A stretch of 64,000 nucleotides of DNA from JBJGXI01 sp045635475 (GCF_045635475.1 NZ_JBJGXI010000006.1:1-64000), one strand, 5' to 3'. Positions 35,400 through 43,665 are shown, counted from the first letter of the stretch. The notes: a model not told the origin generated them from the sequence alone. Made by a program: numbers and translations.

Positions 35400-35707
35400 A
35401 AATGCCCTACCTACCTGATGTAGGAGGTAAGGGCGAAACAAAAAGTGTCCAAGTACGGATAATGCCTAATATTACATACGTAACACGCAAAGCCCATATG
35501 GGATATGAGCAAGTAATGAAATTGCCGTATCCTATTTTTGTTTCTTATTTAGTTGAGAACAAAATTATGGATCTTCAGGAAACGGAAGAAGGACGAGAAT
35601 ATTTAAGGAAAATCGAGAGATTAAAAGTAACTACTCCAGATTACTCGAAACTCAAATCTACAAGTGGCTACAAGCAAAAGGCAGGTGAATCGAATGCCAG
35701 AAGTTGA
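35384..35707 (+). CDS. Tail assembly chaperone T (expressed as G-T fusion)
   Basis: The T frame is open from 35384 and is entered by -1 frameshifting at 35390-35396. The first ATG in this frame (35402) has no RBS, arguing against independent initiation. The T part is about 103 residues, including YVTRKAHMGYEQVMKLPYPIFVSYLVEN. It overlaps the tape measure start by 14 bases. Only some ribosomes should make the fusion. Confidence 0.78.
   Translation, partial: RRPKLKMPYLPDVGGKGETKSVQVRIMPNITYVTRKAHMGYEQVMKLPYPIFVSYLVENKIMDLQETEEGREYLRKIERLKVTTPDYSKLKSTSGYKQKAGESNARS
35390..35434 (+). promoter_or_regulatory. Programmed -1 ribosomal frameshift signal
   Basis: The heptamer C CCA AAT (35390-35396) is a canonical X XXY YYZ site directly before the chaperone G stop at 35397. 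After a 7-base spacer, a 12-bp imperfect stem-loop follows (35404-35415 with 35423-35434, 7-base loop). Slipping joins G to the T frame to give a fusion of about 209 residues. Confidence 0.85.
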
Positions 35708-37931
35708 TTTAGGTAATTATGGTGCTGAAATTTATCTGGATGATAGTAATTTTAATAGCACTATGGATAATGCTGATAGTAGAATGAAAAAAACTGAATC
35801 AAAAATGGGTTCCTTTGCAAAAGGTCTTGGAGGTATTGCAGCAGGTGCGGTTGTAGGATTAGGTACTGCATTACTCGGAGCAAGTATAGCAGGTACAAAA
35901 ATGGCAGATGATTTAGACAAAGCTCTAAATGGTCTCCAAGCAAGTACAGGCTCAACAGATGACGAAATGAAGGGTATGGAAGACAGCCTTAAAAATATCT
36001 ATAATGCCAATTATGGAGAGTCTTTTGACGATATTGCACAATCAATGGCATCTGTTAAACAGAATACAAACTTAACTGGTGATGCCTTAGAGGATGCAAC
36101 AAAAAATGCAATAATGCTACGTGATACCTTTGAATTTGATGTAAATGAATCTGCAAATACTGCAAATTCGTTAATGAAACAGTTTGGTATATCATCGGAA
36201 GAAGCATACAATCTCATGGCACAAGGTGCTCAGAATGGTGCTAATAAAAATGGTGATATGTTAGAGGTGTTAAGTGAGTATGCACCACAATATAAAGCAT
36301 TAGGTTTTAGTGCTGAAGAGTTTACAAATACTCTAATTGATGGTGCTGAAAATGGAGCATTCCAAATTGATAAAGTCGGCGATGCAATAAAAGAATTCAA
36401 CATTCGTTCAAAAGATGGCTCAAAAACATCTGCTGAAGGTTTTCAAACTTTAGGTTTAAATGCAGAAGAAATGACATCTCAATTTGCACAAGGTGGAGAA
36501 ACTGCACAACAAGCGTTCCAGCAAGTTGTAACTGCATTGAATGGTATTGAAGATCCAGTAGAAAAGAACGCAGCAGGAGTCGCTTTGTTCGGTACACAGT
36601 TTGAGGATCTTGAATCTGGTGCAATAGCTGCTTTTGCGAATATTGGAGATAAAGCTGATTTATCAAAAGATGCATTATCAGAAATAGATCAAGTTAAATA
36701 TGATTCCTTTGGTGAAGCAATGCAAGGAATAGGACGTAACTTCCAGACTGCATTAATCGAACCCATGCAAAAATACGTATTACCTCTATTAAGTGAATTC
36801 TCTCAATACATATTTGATAATATGCCACAAATACAGCAAACAATGAAAACTGTTTTTGATGCTATTGGTATAGCAATAAGCACGACAATAACATGGGTCG
36901 GAAATCTAGTAAACTGGTTAAAGACGTGGTTTCAAAACAACCAAGATACCATTAATGGAATTAAAGCAGGATTTCAAGATTTTGTGACTGTTGTGGTAAA
37001 TTTGGTTAAAGGTTTCGTTGATTTAGCAACTAAGATATGGGAAAAATATGGCGATACCATACTGAAATATGCTAAAAAAACCTTTGACAATATAAAATTA
37101 GTCATTAGTGGTGTATTAGATGTCATAAAAGGCATTATTAAAACGGTGACAGGTATTATAACCGGTGATTGGGATAAGGCTTGGGAAGGTATCAAGCAGA
37201 TATTTAGTGGTGTTTGGAAGGCAATTGAAGGGATTGTAAAGCAAGCTCTCAATTATCTGAAAACGGTAATCACTATTGCTTTCGATGCAATCAAAAGTTA
37301 CATATCTGGTGCTTGGAATAAAACAAAAGATATTATAGCTAATGTAGCAGATAGCATTTGGTCAACTGTTAAGAAGCGATTTAATACAATGAAAGATACT
37401 ATTGCAGTCATCTTCGAAGCAATAAAGACAACTGCAGGTAATATTTTTGATAAAATAAAATCCGCGATCACTTCCCCAATCGACAAGGCTGTTAGCACAG
37501 TAAAAACCCTTATTGGAAAAATAAAAGATGCTTTGAACTTTAATTGGAGTTTGCCTAAATTAAAAATGCCTCATGTCTCTGTGGATATGAAAAAGAAATT
37601 CGGAATACCATATCCAGATTTTGATATTTCGTGGTATAAAAACGGGGGCATTTTCGATAAACCTACCCTTGCAGGTTTGGGAGAAGCAGGTAAAGAAGCA
37701 ATCGTTCCTTTAATTGGTCGTCAAATGGATCCGTTTGCTGATGCGGTATATAAAAGAATAGCTGATAATTTATCAAGTAATAGAACAACTAATAATGAAT
37801 CACAAACAACTAATCATTCCAATACATTCCACATAAATATAGACGGTTTCGATGGTTCCGAGAATGATGCCAAAGATTTTGCAAAAGAACTAAAAAAAGA
37901 ATTCAAAGGCTTAGGAGTCTCATTCAATTAA
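35694..37931 (+). CDS. Tape measure protein
   Basis: The protein is about 745 residues from ATG 35694 (GCAGGTG upstream). It has an N-terminal coiled region, a Gly/Ala hydrophobic segment (about 35-62, GLGGIAAGAVVGLGTALLG), a TP901-type tape-measure core (DEMKGMEDSLKNIYNANYGESF ... GLNAEEM), transmembrane-like and repeated KTVTGIITGDWDKAWEGIKQI segments, and a C-terminal KPTLAGLGEAGKEAIVPL motif. At about 1.5 angstrom per residue it predicts a tail near 110 nm. It is the last morphogenesis gene seen. Confidence 0.9.
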   Translation: MPEVDLGNYGAEIYLDDSNFNSTMDNADSRMKKTESKMGSFAKGLGGIAAGAVVGLGTALLGASIAGTKMADDLDKALNGLQASTGSTDDEMKGMEDSLKNIYNANYGESFDDIAQSMASVKQNTNLTGDALEDATKNAIMLRDTFEFDVNESANTANSLMKQFGISSEEAYNLMAQGAQNGANKNGDMLEVLSEYAPQYKALGFSAEEFTNTLIDGAENGAFQIDKVGDAIKEFNIRSKDGSKTSAEGFQTLGLNAEEMTSQFAQGGETAQQAFQQVVTALNGIEDPVEKNAAGVALFGTQFEDLESGAIAAFANIGDKADLSKDALSEIDQVKYDSFGEAMQGIGRNFQTALIEPMQKYVLPLLSEFSQYIFDNMPQIQQTMKTVFDAIGIAISTTITWVGNLVNWLKTWFQNNQDTINGIKAGFQDFVTVVVNLVKGFVDLATKIWEKYGDTILKYAKKTFDNIKLVISGVLDVIKGIIKTVTGIITGDWDKAWEGIKQIFSGVWKAIEGIVKQALNYLKTVITIAFDAIKSYISGAWNKTKDIIANVADSIWSTVKKRFNTMKDTIAVIFEAIKTTAGNIFDKIKSAITSPIDKAVSTVKTLIGKIKDALNFNWSLPKLKMPHVSVDMKKKFGIPYPDFDISWYKNGGIFDKPTLAGLGEAGKEAIVPLIGRQMDPFADAVYKRIADNLSSNRTTNNESQTTNHSNTFHINIDGFDGSENDAKDFAKELKKEFKGLGVSFN

Positions 37932-37936
37932 TATTC

Positions 37937-37969
37937 AACCTCACCATTAATTTGGTGGGGCTTTTTTTG
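37937..37969 (+). terminator. Intrinsic terminator after tape measure gene
   Basis: CCTCACCA / TGGTGGGG around TTAATT with a seven-T run. The loop and flanks closely resemble the terminator interrupted by the IS at 38331. Confidence 0.9.
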
Positions 37970-38004
37970 TGTCTATTATAGAAAAATAGCCCTAATTTCA
38001 AGGA

Positions 38005-38148
38005 CTATTTAAATAACTTCCCTATTGTTTTACCTGCAATTTTCCCCGATATTCTTCTTCCGATTCTTTTTCCTACTTTTTTCTTTCTAACCGCATCCAC
38101 ATCATTCCATATACGCAACATTTTATAGATTTTAGATTTAAGACTCAT
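38005..38148 (-). CDS. Small very basic protein, 47 aa
   Basis: Minus-strand ATG at 38148 with AGAGGTGATC upstream; the longer frame to 38394 runs into the IS end and is not credible. The sequence is dominated by Lys/Arg/Gly (VRKKKVGKRIGRRISGKIAGKTIGK). It could bind nucleic acid or membranes. It lies opposite the tail operon, where an accessory gene might be inserted. No family was recognised. Confidence 0.5.
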   Translation of the reverse strand: MSLKSKIYKMLRIWNDVDAVRKKKVGKRIGRRISGKIAGKTIGKLFK

Positions 38149-38216
38149 TGGTTTGATCACCTCTTTATAATAAATACGTAGATATAAGCAAAAAGATTCA
38201 AATTTAAATAAAGTTA

Positions 38217-38330
38217 TTGGAAAATTATGCATACTATTATATAATGTTTGTGAGGATTTAATTATACTCTGCACATGAGAGTGAGCATTGTGGGTGTGCG
38301 ACCCACGGAAAAGAACCTTGCCATTAATTT
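38217..38330 (+). ncRNA. Candidate small RNA gene split by the IS
   Basis: A promoter TTGGAA (38217), 17-base spacer, TATAAT (38240-38245) is followed by no ORF but by hairpins CTCT / GAGA and GTGGGT / ACCCAC (about 38290-38306). The first arm of a terminator, GAACCTTGCCA, follows, and its second arm and T-run resume after the IS at 41467-41483. Without the IS the transcript would be roughly 95 bases. Confidence 0.45.
38322..38330 (+). repeat. Left copy of 9-bp target duplication of the IS
   Basis: CATTAATTT at 38322-38330 is repeated at 41458-41466, immediately outside the terminal inverted repeats. Confidence 0.85.
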
Positions 38331-38514
38331 TAAGTAGTTCAGTTTTGGAGTACAAAATCACAAAATGTACTTCAAAATGGACTACTTTTTTCATTTAAAC
38401 TTACATACTAAATTACATAAAAAATGATTTATAAAATGCAATCAAAAATGATTATTGAATGAAAATTTGTAATTTTGTGGTATTATGATAATATAACTTA
38501 AAGAAATAAATGCT

Positions 38515-38544
38515 TATTCAACTAACGAGCAGGTTAGTTGAATA
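38515..38544. repeat. Perfect palindrome upstream of the passenger gene
   Basis: TATTCAACTAAC / GTTAGTTGAATA, 12-bp stem, 6-base loop. A related motif, TTAACGGGTGCTTTAGTTGAA, in the 38955-38975 region lies after the gene. Confidence 0.7.
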
Positions 38545-38572
38545 GGAGATAAAGAAAACAGGGGGATGAAAT

Positions 38573-38938
38573 ATGAAAATCAAAAATATTATTATCGTGG
38601 TATCTGTTTTATTGAATGTTGTATTTGGTTTTTTATTCTATAATGAGACTACAAAAAAAGGTCCCGTTGATGTTGGACTATCGTTTAAAGAAGCAGTTCG
38701 AGTTGAAAATTATGAACTCGCTAAAACACTTATGGCTGAAGGCAAACAAGAACATATAGCTGAGGAAACATTAAAGAAAGTAAATGAAGTTATGAGTGCT
38801 GGTACAAGTTTCAAAACCTATGAGTTGTTGGAATTTGATAATGGAGAAATGGTATTACTTAATTTAACACCAGACGCAAAGTATGAAATACAAGATGTTG
38901 TAATTGTTCCTGATGAATTAAAATCCATCTTTAAATAA
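38573..38938 (+). CDS. Passenger gene: membrane-anchored hypothetical, 121 aa
   Basis: The N-terminus has a basic start and one hydrophobic segment (about residues 5-22, IIIVVSVLLNVVFGFLF), so it is a signal anchor. The rest is a small soluble domain (VGLSFKEAVRVENYELAKTLMAEGKQ) predicted outside the cell, with DUF-like alpha/beta character. RBS GGGGGATG. It lies inside the IS but opposite the transposase, flanked by palindromic motifs and a terminator. Function unknown. Confidence 0.65.
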   Translation: MKIKNIIIVVSVLLNVVFGFLFYNETTKKGPVDVGLSFKEAVRVENYELAKTLMAEGKQEHIAEETLKKVNEVMSAGTSFKTYELLEFDNGEMVLLNLTPDAKYEIQDVVIVPDELKSIFK

Positions 38939-39000
38939 AAGACATTCTTATTGCGTTAACGGGTGCTTTAGTTGAAGAAGAACAGTAGAGATAAAGCACA

Positions 39001-39030
39001 AGAGCTTGGAATTACTCCAAGCTCTTTTTG
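39001..39030. terminator. Bidirectional terminator between passenger gene and transposase
   Basis: AGAGCTTGGA / TCCAAGCTCT with a 5-base loop, TTTTTG on the plus side; convergent genes on each side. Confidence 0.9.
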
Positions 39031-40977
39031 TTATTTGAAATAAATTATATCTTTCCAATCAAATTGCTTATCTGTAATCCCTAATCTTTGAGCAGGAGTC
39101 AAAACCTTTTTATCCGCTGATTTAAAAGGGCGACAAAAGTTGTAGTAAGTTCTTAGAATTGTAATCGCATATTGAGCATACTTCGGATTGAAGTTAGCGT
39201 AAATATAACTCTTCTTATCACCACGAGCTGTTGTTAACGGTCTTTCAAGAGATGATATATAACGTCTTATCTGTTGAATAAAGCTATTGGTCGAATGGTC
39301 ATTAACATTTAAAAGCATCTTTGCGATTTCGTTTGGTTCCAGAGCAGATAAATCCGTTCTACAATCAACTGAATAAAATCCTTTATCCTTAGTAGCTAAT
39401 GGATGTTTTATAGGGTTATCGGCATATTTGCGATATCTTTCTCCATCTTTACTGATAGCCTCTTCGTGGAATTGATGACTTGCTAGTAATTCCGTTAGAT
39501 AATGATATGCCAATGTCCGTAGAAACTTTGTTTTGAATCCTCTGATATCTCCCCAATCAAGCAATTCTGCTTTTGCTTGTCCGAATTCTTCTAAGCATTG
39601 TTTTCTACTTTTCGTCTTGTTAACTCGGCATATAAAATGATGTGCATCGCTCAAGCTTAATTCCTTCGTGAATACTCTATAAAAGGCGTTTCTAATAGAG
39701 AAGTCATCATCACTAATCATTCGCCATTCATCAGCATTAACCATTTGTTTAATTAACCAATATTGAGCAGTTGTAGTGTAAGGTGCATTAACATTTAAAC
39801 CATCGACAAATCTACTTCTATTAGAAATTTTCCCTAATTCGTGAAGATAAGCATTCCTATCTTCGCTATCGTTAGCAGATGGTTCTTGTGGATAATAAGA
39901 CCAATCTAACCTATCATTCTTACGACTAAAAGTATTGAGATGGTCTTCTTTTAATTTTCTTGTATCTTCATTTAATTCATCCATTGAAATATTCCAATCA
40001 TAGGCAACATCTGAACGGAATACATATCTTGATAAGACCTCAGCAGATACAACTATATACGTTTGCATATTAAGGTCTTCAAACCCCGTAAATTTCTTTG
40101 AACCTTGCCCTTTCTTACGGACGTTATTTAGGTAGTAGTGCATCTTGTCCGTATTAAGCCACATCTCGTTAAATTTCTTTGTTTGAAGGGGTTGTGTCTC
40201 ATATCGTTCTAAAAACTCCAAACAACGCCTATATAGCCACTCCAGCTTATGATAGTAGGTTCCAACTCCAATTTCTAAAATATCACAAGTACGACTGACT
40301 GAAACCCTTCCTACAACCATCTTAGCGAACATTGGAAGAATAGTGTTCTTTTGTTGGTGATAAGTAGTGGTTTCCTCTCTTTTTGGTAGGACATTAGTGA
40401 ACTTCTTACACACCTTACATTGATAGCGTTGAGACTTGCCCCTACTTTTCCCTCTTTTGTAAAATTGCTTTGGCTCTTTAAATGGCGTTGTATCTACTTC
40501 CGAGCAGCCTTCTTTATGAAATTGATAATCTGGCTCAACATCTCGGATGCTATTGATTTCTATAAGGCGTTTAATTTCTTCAGCAACAGACCAGTTAGAT
40601 AAAGGGGTTACTGTGCAGTTTTGCGATACACCTCTACCAATCGGATTGTCATTGCAATACAAACCTTTGTGGTCTTTGGAACTTCCAGTCAATTTATAAC
40701 GACTCGGTTTGCTTTTTACATCTTCGAACTTGTGCTGTTTCTTCCCAAAATTACAACAAAACGGATTGATGCAGTAATTATATTGAATGGGATATTCAGA
40801 ACCGCTCCATTTAAAAGACGTTGGCAAGAACAACATTTTGTTATACCTTGTTGCAAATCGTTTTGGAGTTAATAAATCATATTGTTTAGCCCTATCTTTT
40901 AATTCTTCATTTGAAATCGGAATTTGAACATCTACAATTTCATCTTCCTTTGTGGCTAATCTTTTAAGTTTGGTCAT
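39031..40977 (-). CDS. Large DDE-type transposase with zinc-binding region
   Basis: The 648-residue protein has N-terminal Cys/His clusters (YNYCINPFCCNF near 67-76, and CKVCKKF at 187-193) that look like zinc ribbons. An HTH-like segment follows (VSVSRTCDILEIGVGTYYHKL). The catalytic region has LNTDKMHYYL (D277) and RMISDDDFS (D423-425). The C-terminal TYYNFCRPFKSADKK resembles the end of DDE transposases of IS1/IS6-type elements. It is two to three times longer than those. The third acidic residue is not certain from inspection. Confidence 0.75.
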   Translation of the reverse strand: MTKLKRLATKEDEIVDVQIPISNEELKDRAKQYDLLTPKRFATRYNKMLFLPTSFKWSGSEYPIQYNYCINPFCCNFGKKQHKFEDVKSKPSRYKLTGSSKDHKGLYCNDNPIGRGVSQNCTVTPLSNWSVAEEIKRLIEINSIRDVEPDYQFHKEGCSEVDTTPFKEPKQFYKRGKSRGKSQRYQCKVCKKFTNVLPKREETTTYHQQKNTILPMFAKMVVGRVSVSRTCDILEIGVGTYYHKLEWLYRRCLEFLERYETQPLQTKKFNEMWLNTDKMHYYLNNVRKKGQGSKKFTGFEDLNMQTYIVVSAEVLSRYVFRSDVAYDWNISMDELNEDTRKLKEDHLNTFSRKNDRLDWSYYPQEPSANDSEDRNAYLHELGKISNRSRFVDGLNVNAPYTTTAQYWLIKQMVNADEWRMISDDDFSIRNAFYRVFTKELSLSDAHHFICRVNKTKSRKQCLEEFGQAKAELLDWGDIRGFKTKFLRTLAYHYLTELLASHQFHEEAISKDGERYRKYADNPIKHPLATKDKGFYSVDCRTDLSALEPNEIAKMLLNVNDHSTNSFIQQIRRYISSLERPLTTARGDKKSYIYANFNPKYAQYAITILRTYYNFCRPFKSADKKVLTPAQRLGITDKQFDWKDIIYFK

Positions 40978-40983
40978 TGTCTA

Positions 40984-41220
40984 TCAGCCCACTCTATCTT
41001 TGATACCCATTTTTTCAACAATTCGCTTATTACTTCGCTTGTTGGCAATCCATTCAATAAACTTCTTATCGTCTAAAATGTTCATTAAGAATTCATCCAC
41101 TGCCTCACTTTCAGTACGCTCTGCATATTCAGCATATTGCTTTACTATCACCCTTACTTGCTCAGATATTTCCCAATCCACAGACTTAGCGTTCTTATTT
41201 TTTGGCTCAAGAAATTGCAT
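40984..41220 (-). CDS. Small transposition-associated protein, 78 aa
   Basis: Minus-strand ATG 41220 with GGGGTG upstream, ending 6 bases before the transposase start, so the two are co-transcribed. It has an RHH-like layout: VDWEISEQVRVIVKQYAEYAERTESEAVDEFLMNIL, then a basic tail. It may bind the IS ends or repress the operon; this is inference. Confidence 0.65.
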   Translation of the reverse strand: MQFLEPKNKNAKSVDWEISEQVRVIVKQYAEYAERTESEAVDEFLMNILDDKKFIEWIANKRSNKRIVEKMGIKDRVG

Positions 41221-41376
41221 AAGAAAATGCACCCCTTATTGTATAGTAAATTGTAACAATTTTAACACACCAATTTACACTCCTACAATAATTATTTCAC
41301 GTTTGCATTTTTATATACATTTTAACCTGCATTTTTGGTGCAAATTAACAACAAACCGTTGATTTAACAATAAAAA

Positions 41377-41411
41377 ATGAGTATCAAATTCAGTTGCAAT
41401 TTGATACTCAT
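41377..41411. terminator. 14-bp perfect hairpin near the IS right end
   Basis: ATGAGTATCAAATT / AATTTGATACTCAT with a 7-base loop, preceded by an A-run. It would stop leftward host transcription from entering the transposase. Confidence 0.65.
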
Positions 41412-41430
41412 TTAATCTTACATTTTCACT

Positions 41431-41457
41431 TTTTGTACTCCAAAACTGAACTATTTA
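41431..41457. repeat. Right terminal inverted repeat of the IS
   Basis: It matches 38331-38357 inverted at 26 of 27 positions. The right copy of the 9-bp target duplication follows at 41458-41466. Confidence 0.88.
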
Positions 41458-41495
41458 CATTAATTTGGTAGGGTTCTTTTTTTTATGCTCATAAA

Positions 41496-41822
41496 CTATT
41501 CGAAATGCATATGACTAGTCTTCCATTTTTTAATCCTACTTGAGGCAAACCAAAAGTAGATTGTTAAAGTAATAATCCCCAATATCCATATTTTAATCCA
41601 TGTTCCAAATAAACCGGCAGCAGTACCATTAAAATATAGTCTTTTTCCATCAATAACCGTATGTTTTACATCCCAATTCATTTTCATTACAGTTGCAAAT
41701 GGATAAAGCAAACCTAATGTGAAAACGGTTAGTATTGCTCCGATAAAACTAATAAAGATAAACTCTAATTTAGATCCGTCAAAAAAACTTTCTTTCTTAA
41801 CTAATGCTTTAGCATTCTCCAT
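41496..41822 (-). CDS. DUF898/YjgN-type membrane protein, 108 aa
   Basis: SFFDGSKLEFIFISFIGAILTVFTLGLLYPFATVMKMNW is characteristic of DUF898 proteins, with two to three hydrophobic segments and the RLYFNGTAAGLFG motif. Family members usually contain tandem copies of this unit; here there is one. Its ATG overlaps the stop of the upstream HTH gene (TAATG), so the two form an operon. Possible cargo that changes the host membrane. Confidence 0.7.
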   Translation of the reverse strand: MENAKALVKKESFFDGSKLEFIFISFIGAILTVFTLGLLYPFATVMKMNWDVKHTVIDGKRLYFNGTAAGLFGTWIKIWILGIITLTIYFWFASSRIKKWKTSHMHFE

Positions 41823-42028
41823 TATTTTTCCTCCTTATACTCCCATAAATCGTCTACTTTACAATCCAAAATTTTTGCCAACTTAAATGCAGTTTCTAGA
41901 TAAGGTGCTGAATGTCCTTTTACCCAGTTGCTAAATTGTTGCGGCGAAACCTCTAATTTTGTGTATATGTCCGATTGCTTCTTTTCTAATTCTGCGAGCC
42001 TTACTCTAATCTTTGGTTTAAGTACCAT
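41822..42028 (-). CDS. XRE-family HTH regulator, 68 aa
   Basis: The start is at minus-strand ATG 42028 (GGTTGGTG upstream); a longer frame to 42058 is less likely. LAELEKKQSDIYTKLEVSPQQFSNWVKGHSAPYLETAFKLAKILDCKVDDLWEY is a complete Cro/C1-type HTH. It is divergent from the actin-like operon at 42245 and could repress it as well as its own DUF898 partner. Confidence 0.78.
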   Translation of the reverse strand: MVLKPKIRVRLAELEKKQSDIYTKLEVSPQQFSNWVKGHSAPYLETAFKLAKILDCKVDDLWEYKEEK

Positions 42029-42244
42029 AAAACACCAACCTATCCTATATGTAATCACCTCCCCTAAGTTTATTATTACATTTACATTATATCAATTAAT
42101 AAAAGAAAAATGCAAATAAGATTGAATTAATTAAAATAAGAATGTAATATAGTAGATGTATTACCATAGTATATACAGAAATGGTTTTTGAAAATAATTT
42201 GTATGTACTATTGTCATACAGAAATGAGAGGAGGAAATTTGAAA

Positions 42245-43078
42245 ATGTTACATGGTGTAGATGGAGGCAATAATGGAATCAAAATTGTTAATTATAACGG
42301 TGCTCACAAGGTGGATTCCAGTTTAGGTGAATGGAGAGAACGAAAGTTAGTTTCGTCTTTCGGTAAAGACGATTTAGAAATACAGTATAAAGGTAAGCGA
42401 TATTTCGGTGGGACTTTGGCGAAGTACGAGTCAGAGTTTAGACGGTCAATTATGGGAGATTCAAAATCTCATGAGGATGCAAAATTAAGAATATTAATCG
42501 GACTGCATTTATTTAGCAGTGATATGACAAACGACATAGTAGTAGGGCAACCGATTATCAAACACAACGATACTGAGAAAAACAAAATCAAGGAAATGTT
42601 GAAGGGTTGGCATCATTTAGTCATTAATGATGTTGAAAAGGAGATATTCATAGATCGTGTAGAAGTAGCACCTGAAGGTGGAGCTATATTTTTCGCAATT
42701 GATTCAGAAGATGAGTTAGTCCGAGTAATTGATTTTGGAGGAGGGACAGTTCATACAGCTACAATACTGGGAGGAAACTTTATTGATAAAGATTCAAATA
42801 CGTTGCTATTTGGTGCAGATACAAATAAATCAAACGATATAGAATCAATGGTCAATGCAGTTATTGCCAAAACATCTGAGAAATGGGATCGAAACGATAA
42901 AGTGTTAGTTGGTGGTGGGATTGCAAATGAAGCAATCTCATTCCTTGAAGCCTATTTTACAAACATCGAAGTAGTCAAACCAAAATTAATCACAAGAAAT
43001 GGGATCCAAAAAATCCATCCAGTTTACGCAAATGCAACAGGTTTTTACAACTTAGCAAGGATGATTTATGGTGGCTAG
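42245..43078 (+). CDS. Actin-like ParM-type ATPase
   Basis: The protein is about 277 residues from ATG 42245, with GAGGAGG upstream. Actin-fold motifs are GVDGGNNGIKIV (phosphate 1) and RVIDFGGGTVHTATILGG (phosphate 2). VLVGGGIANEA near the C-terminus corresponds to the adenosine motif. ParM-type filaments push plasmid copies apart. Its stop overlaps the start of a small RHH protein, the usual parM-parR order, so the element probably has a circular stage that is actively segregated. Confidence 0.82.
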   Translation: MLHGVDGGNNGIKIVNYNGAHKVDSSLGEWRERKLVSSFGKDDLEIQYKGKRYFGGTLAKYESEFRRSIMGDSKSHEDAKLRILIGLHLFSSDMTNDIVVGQPIIKHNDTEKNKIKEMLKGWHHLVINDVEKEIFIDRVEVAPEGGAIFFAIDSEDELVRVIDFGGGTVHTATILGGNFIDKDSNTLLFGADTNKSNDIESMVNAVIAKTSEKWDRNDKVLVGGGIANEAISFLEAYFTNIEVVKPKLITRNGIQKIHPVYANATGFYNLARMIYGG

Positions 43079-43286
43079 GAAAATATTACAAGTATCTTTT
43101 AATATGGATGATGAATTTGAAAGAAAACTGCACGAATACGCAACAGATAAAGTTTTTTCTAAGTATGTAAAAAGGTTAATAGACCATGACATGAATAACG
43201 TTAATGTGAATCATAATCATCAAGTGATTGATTTGAGTGAAGACAACAAACCTAAAGTGAGAAAGAACCCAAAGAGTTTTTTATAA
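43068..43286 (+). CDS. Ribbon-helix-helix ParR-like adaptor, 72 aa
   Basis: ATG 43068 overlaps the actin-like gene by 11 bases. RKILQVSFNMDDEFERKLHEYATDKVFSKYVKRLIDHDM is an RHH-type DNA-binding fold: beta strand, then two helices. The C-terminus is polar with a basic end (KPKVRKNPKSF). By position it should bind a centromere-like repeat and link DNA to the filament; I did not find obvious parC iterons. Confidence 0.65.
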   Translation: MVARKILQVSFNMDDEFERKLHEYATDKVFSKYVKRLIDHDMNNVNVNHNHQVIDLSEDNKPKVRKNPKSFL

Positions 43287-43305
43287 ATGTTATGGAGGTT
43301 ACAAC

Positions 43306-43500
43306 ATGAGTATATTAACAACTGGAATTATCGGTTTAGGTGGATTAGGATTAACTCTTATTTCTTTGTTTCAATTAGAAAGAATGGGAATCATTCAAGT
43401 AAACGTGACATTGTTAAAAGGCATATTAATTATCGGTGTAATCGGTTTAGGGATATGGTTAATCAATTCAATTCTCGATATGCTTAGCGTCTTATTCTAG
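43306..43500 (+). CDS. Two-helix membrane protein, 64 aa
   Basis: ATG with GGAGG upstream. It has two hydrophobic segments (about 3-23 and 36-62) and few charges. It belongs to the parM/FtsK operon. It may anchor the FtsK-like ATPase, which has only a weak N-terminal membrane segment; this is inferred from position. Confidence 0.6.
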   Translation: MSILTTGIIGLGGLGLTLISLFQLERMGIIQVNVTLLKGILIIGVIGLGIWLINSILDMLSVLF

Positions 43501-43665
43501 GTGATGAACAAAGGAAAATAAAAAGAGGAATACACAACTTATAACATAAGTGTAAAGGTAAAAAAGCAGAGTGGAAATCAGTCATAAACTACTAATATAT
43601 CAGTAATTCAAGTATTCCTTTTCAATGTTCCTGCTAGGAATTTTAAAAGGAAGGGTGGAAATAGC

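Larger units (their letters stand above)
38331..41457. mobile_element. 3127-bp insertion sequence with passenger gene
   Basis: The ends are 27-bp inverted repeats (38331-38357 and 41431-41457) with one mismatch, flanked by a 9-bp target duplication. It carries a 648-residue transposase with a small upstream partner on the minus strand and a 121-residue passenger gene on the plus strand. It inserted in the loop of an intrinsic terminator. The intact target duplication indicates a simple insertion that did not delete flanking DNA. The family is not one I can name; the 9-bp duplication recalls IS1-type elements. Confidence 0.88.

Noticed and set aside
35402..35707. Independent translation of chaperone T from ATG 35402
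   Set aside because: There is no Shine-Dalgarno, and the ATG lies inside the frameshift stem region.
38511..38985. Integron attC-type cassette sites around the passenger gene
   Set aside because: The motifs do not fit the GTTRRRY / RYYYAAC core sites and no integron integrase is present.
37970..41495. IS-mediated deletion of the tail tip and lysis genes
   Set aside because: The IS has an intact 9-bp duplication on both sides and restores a full terminator when removed, so its insertion did not delete the flanks.
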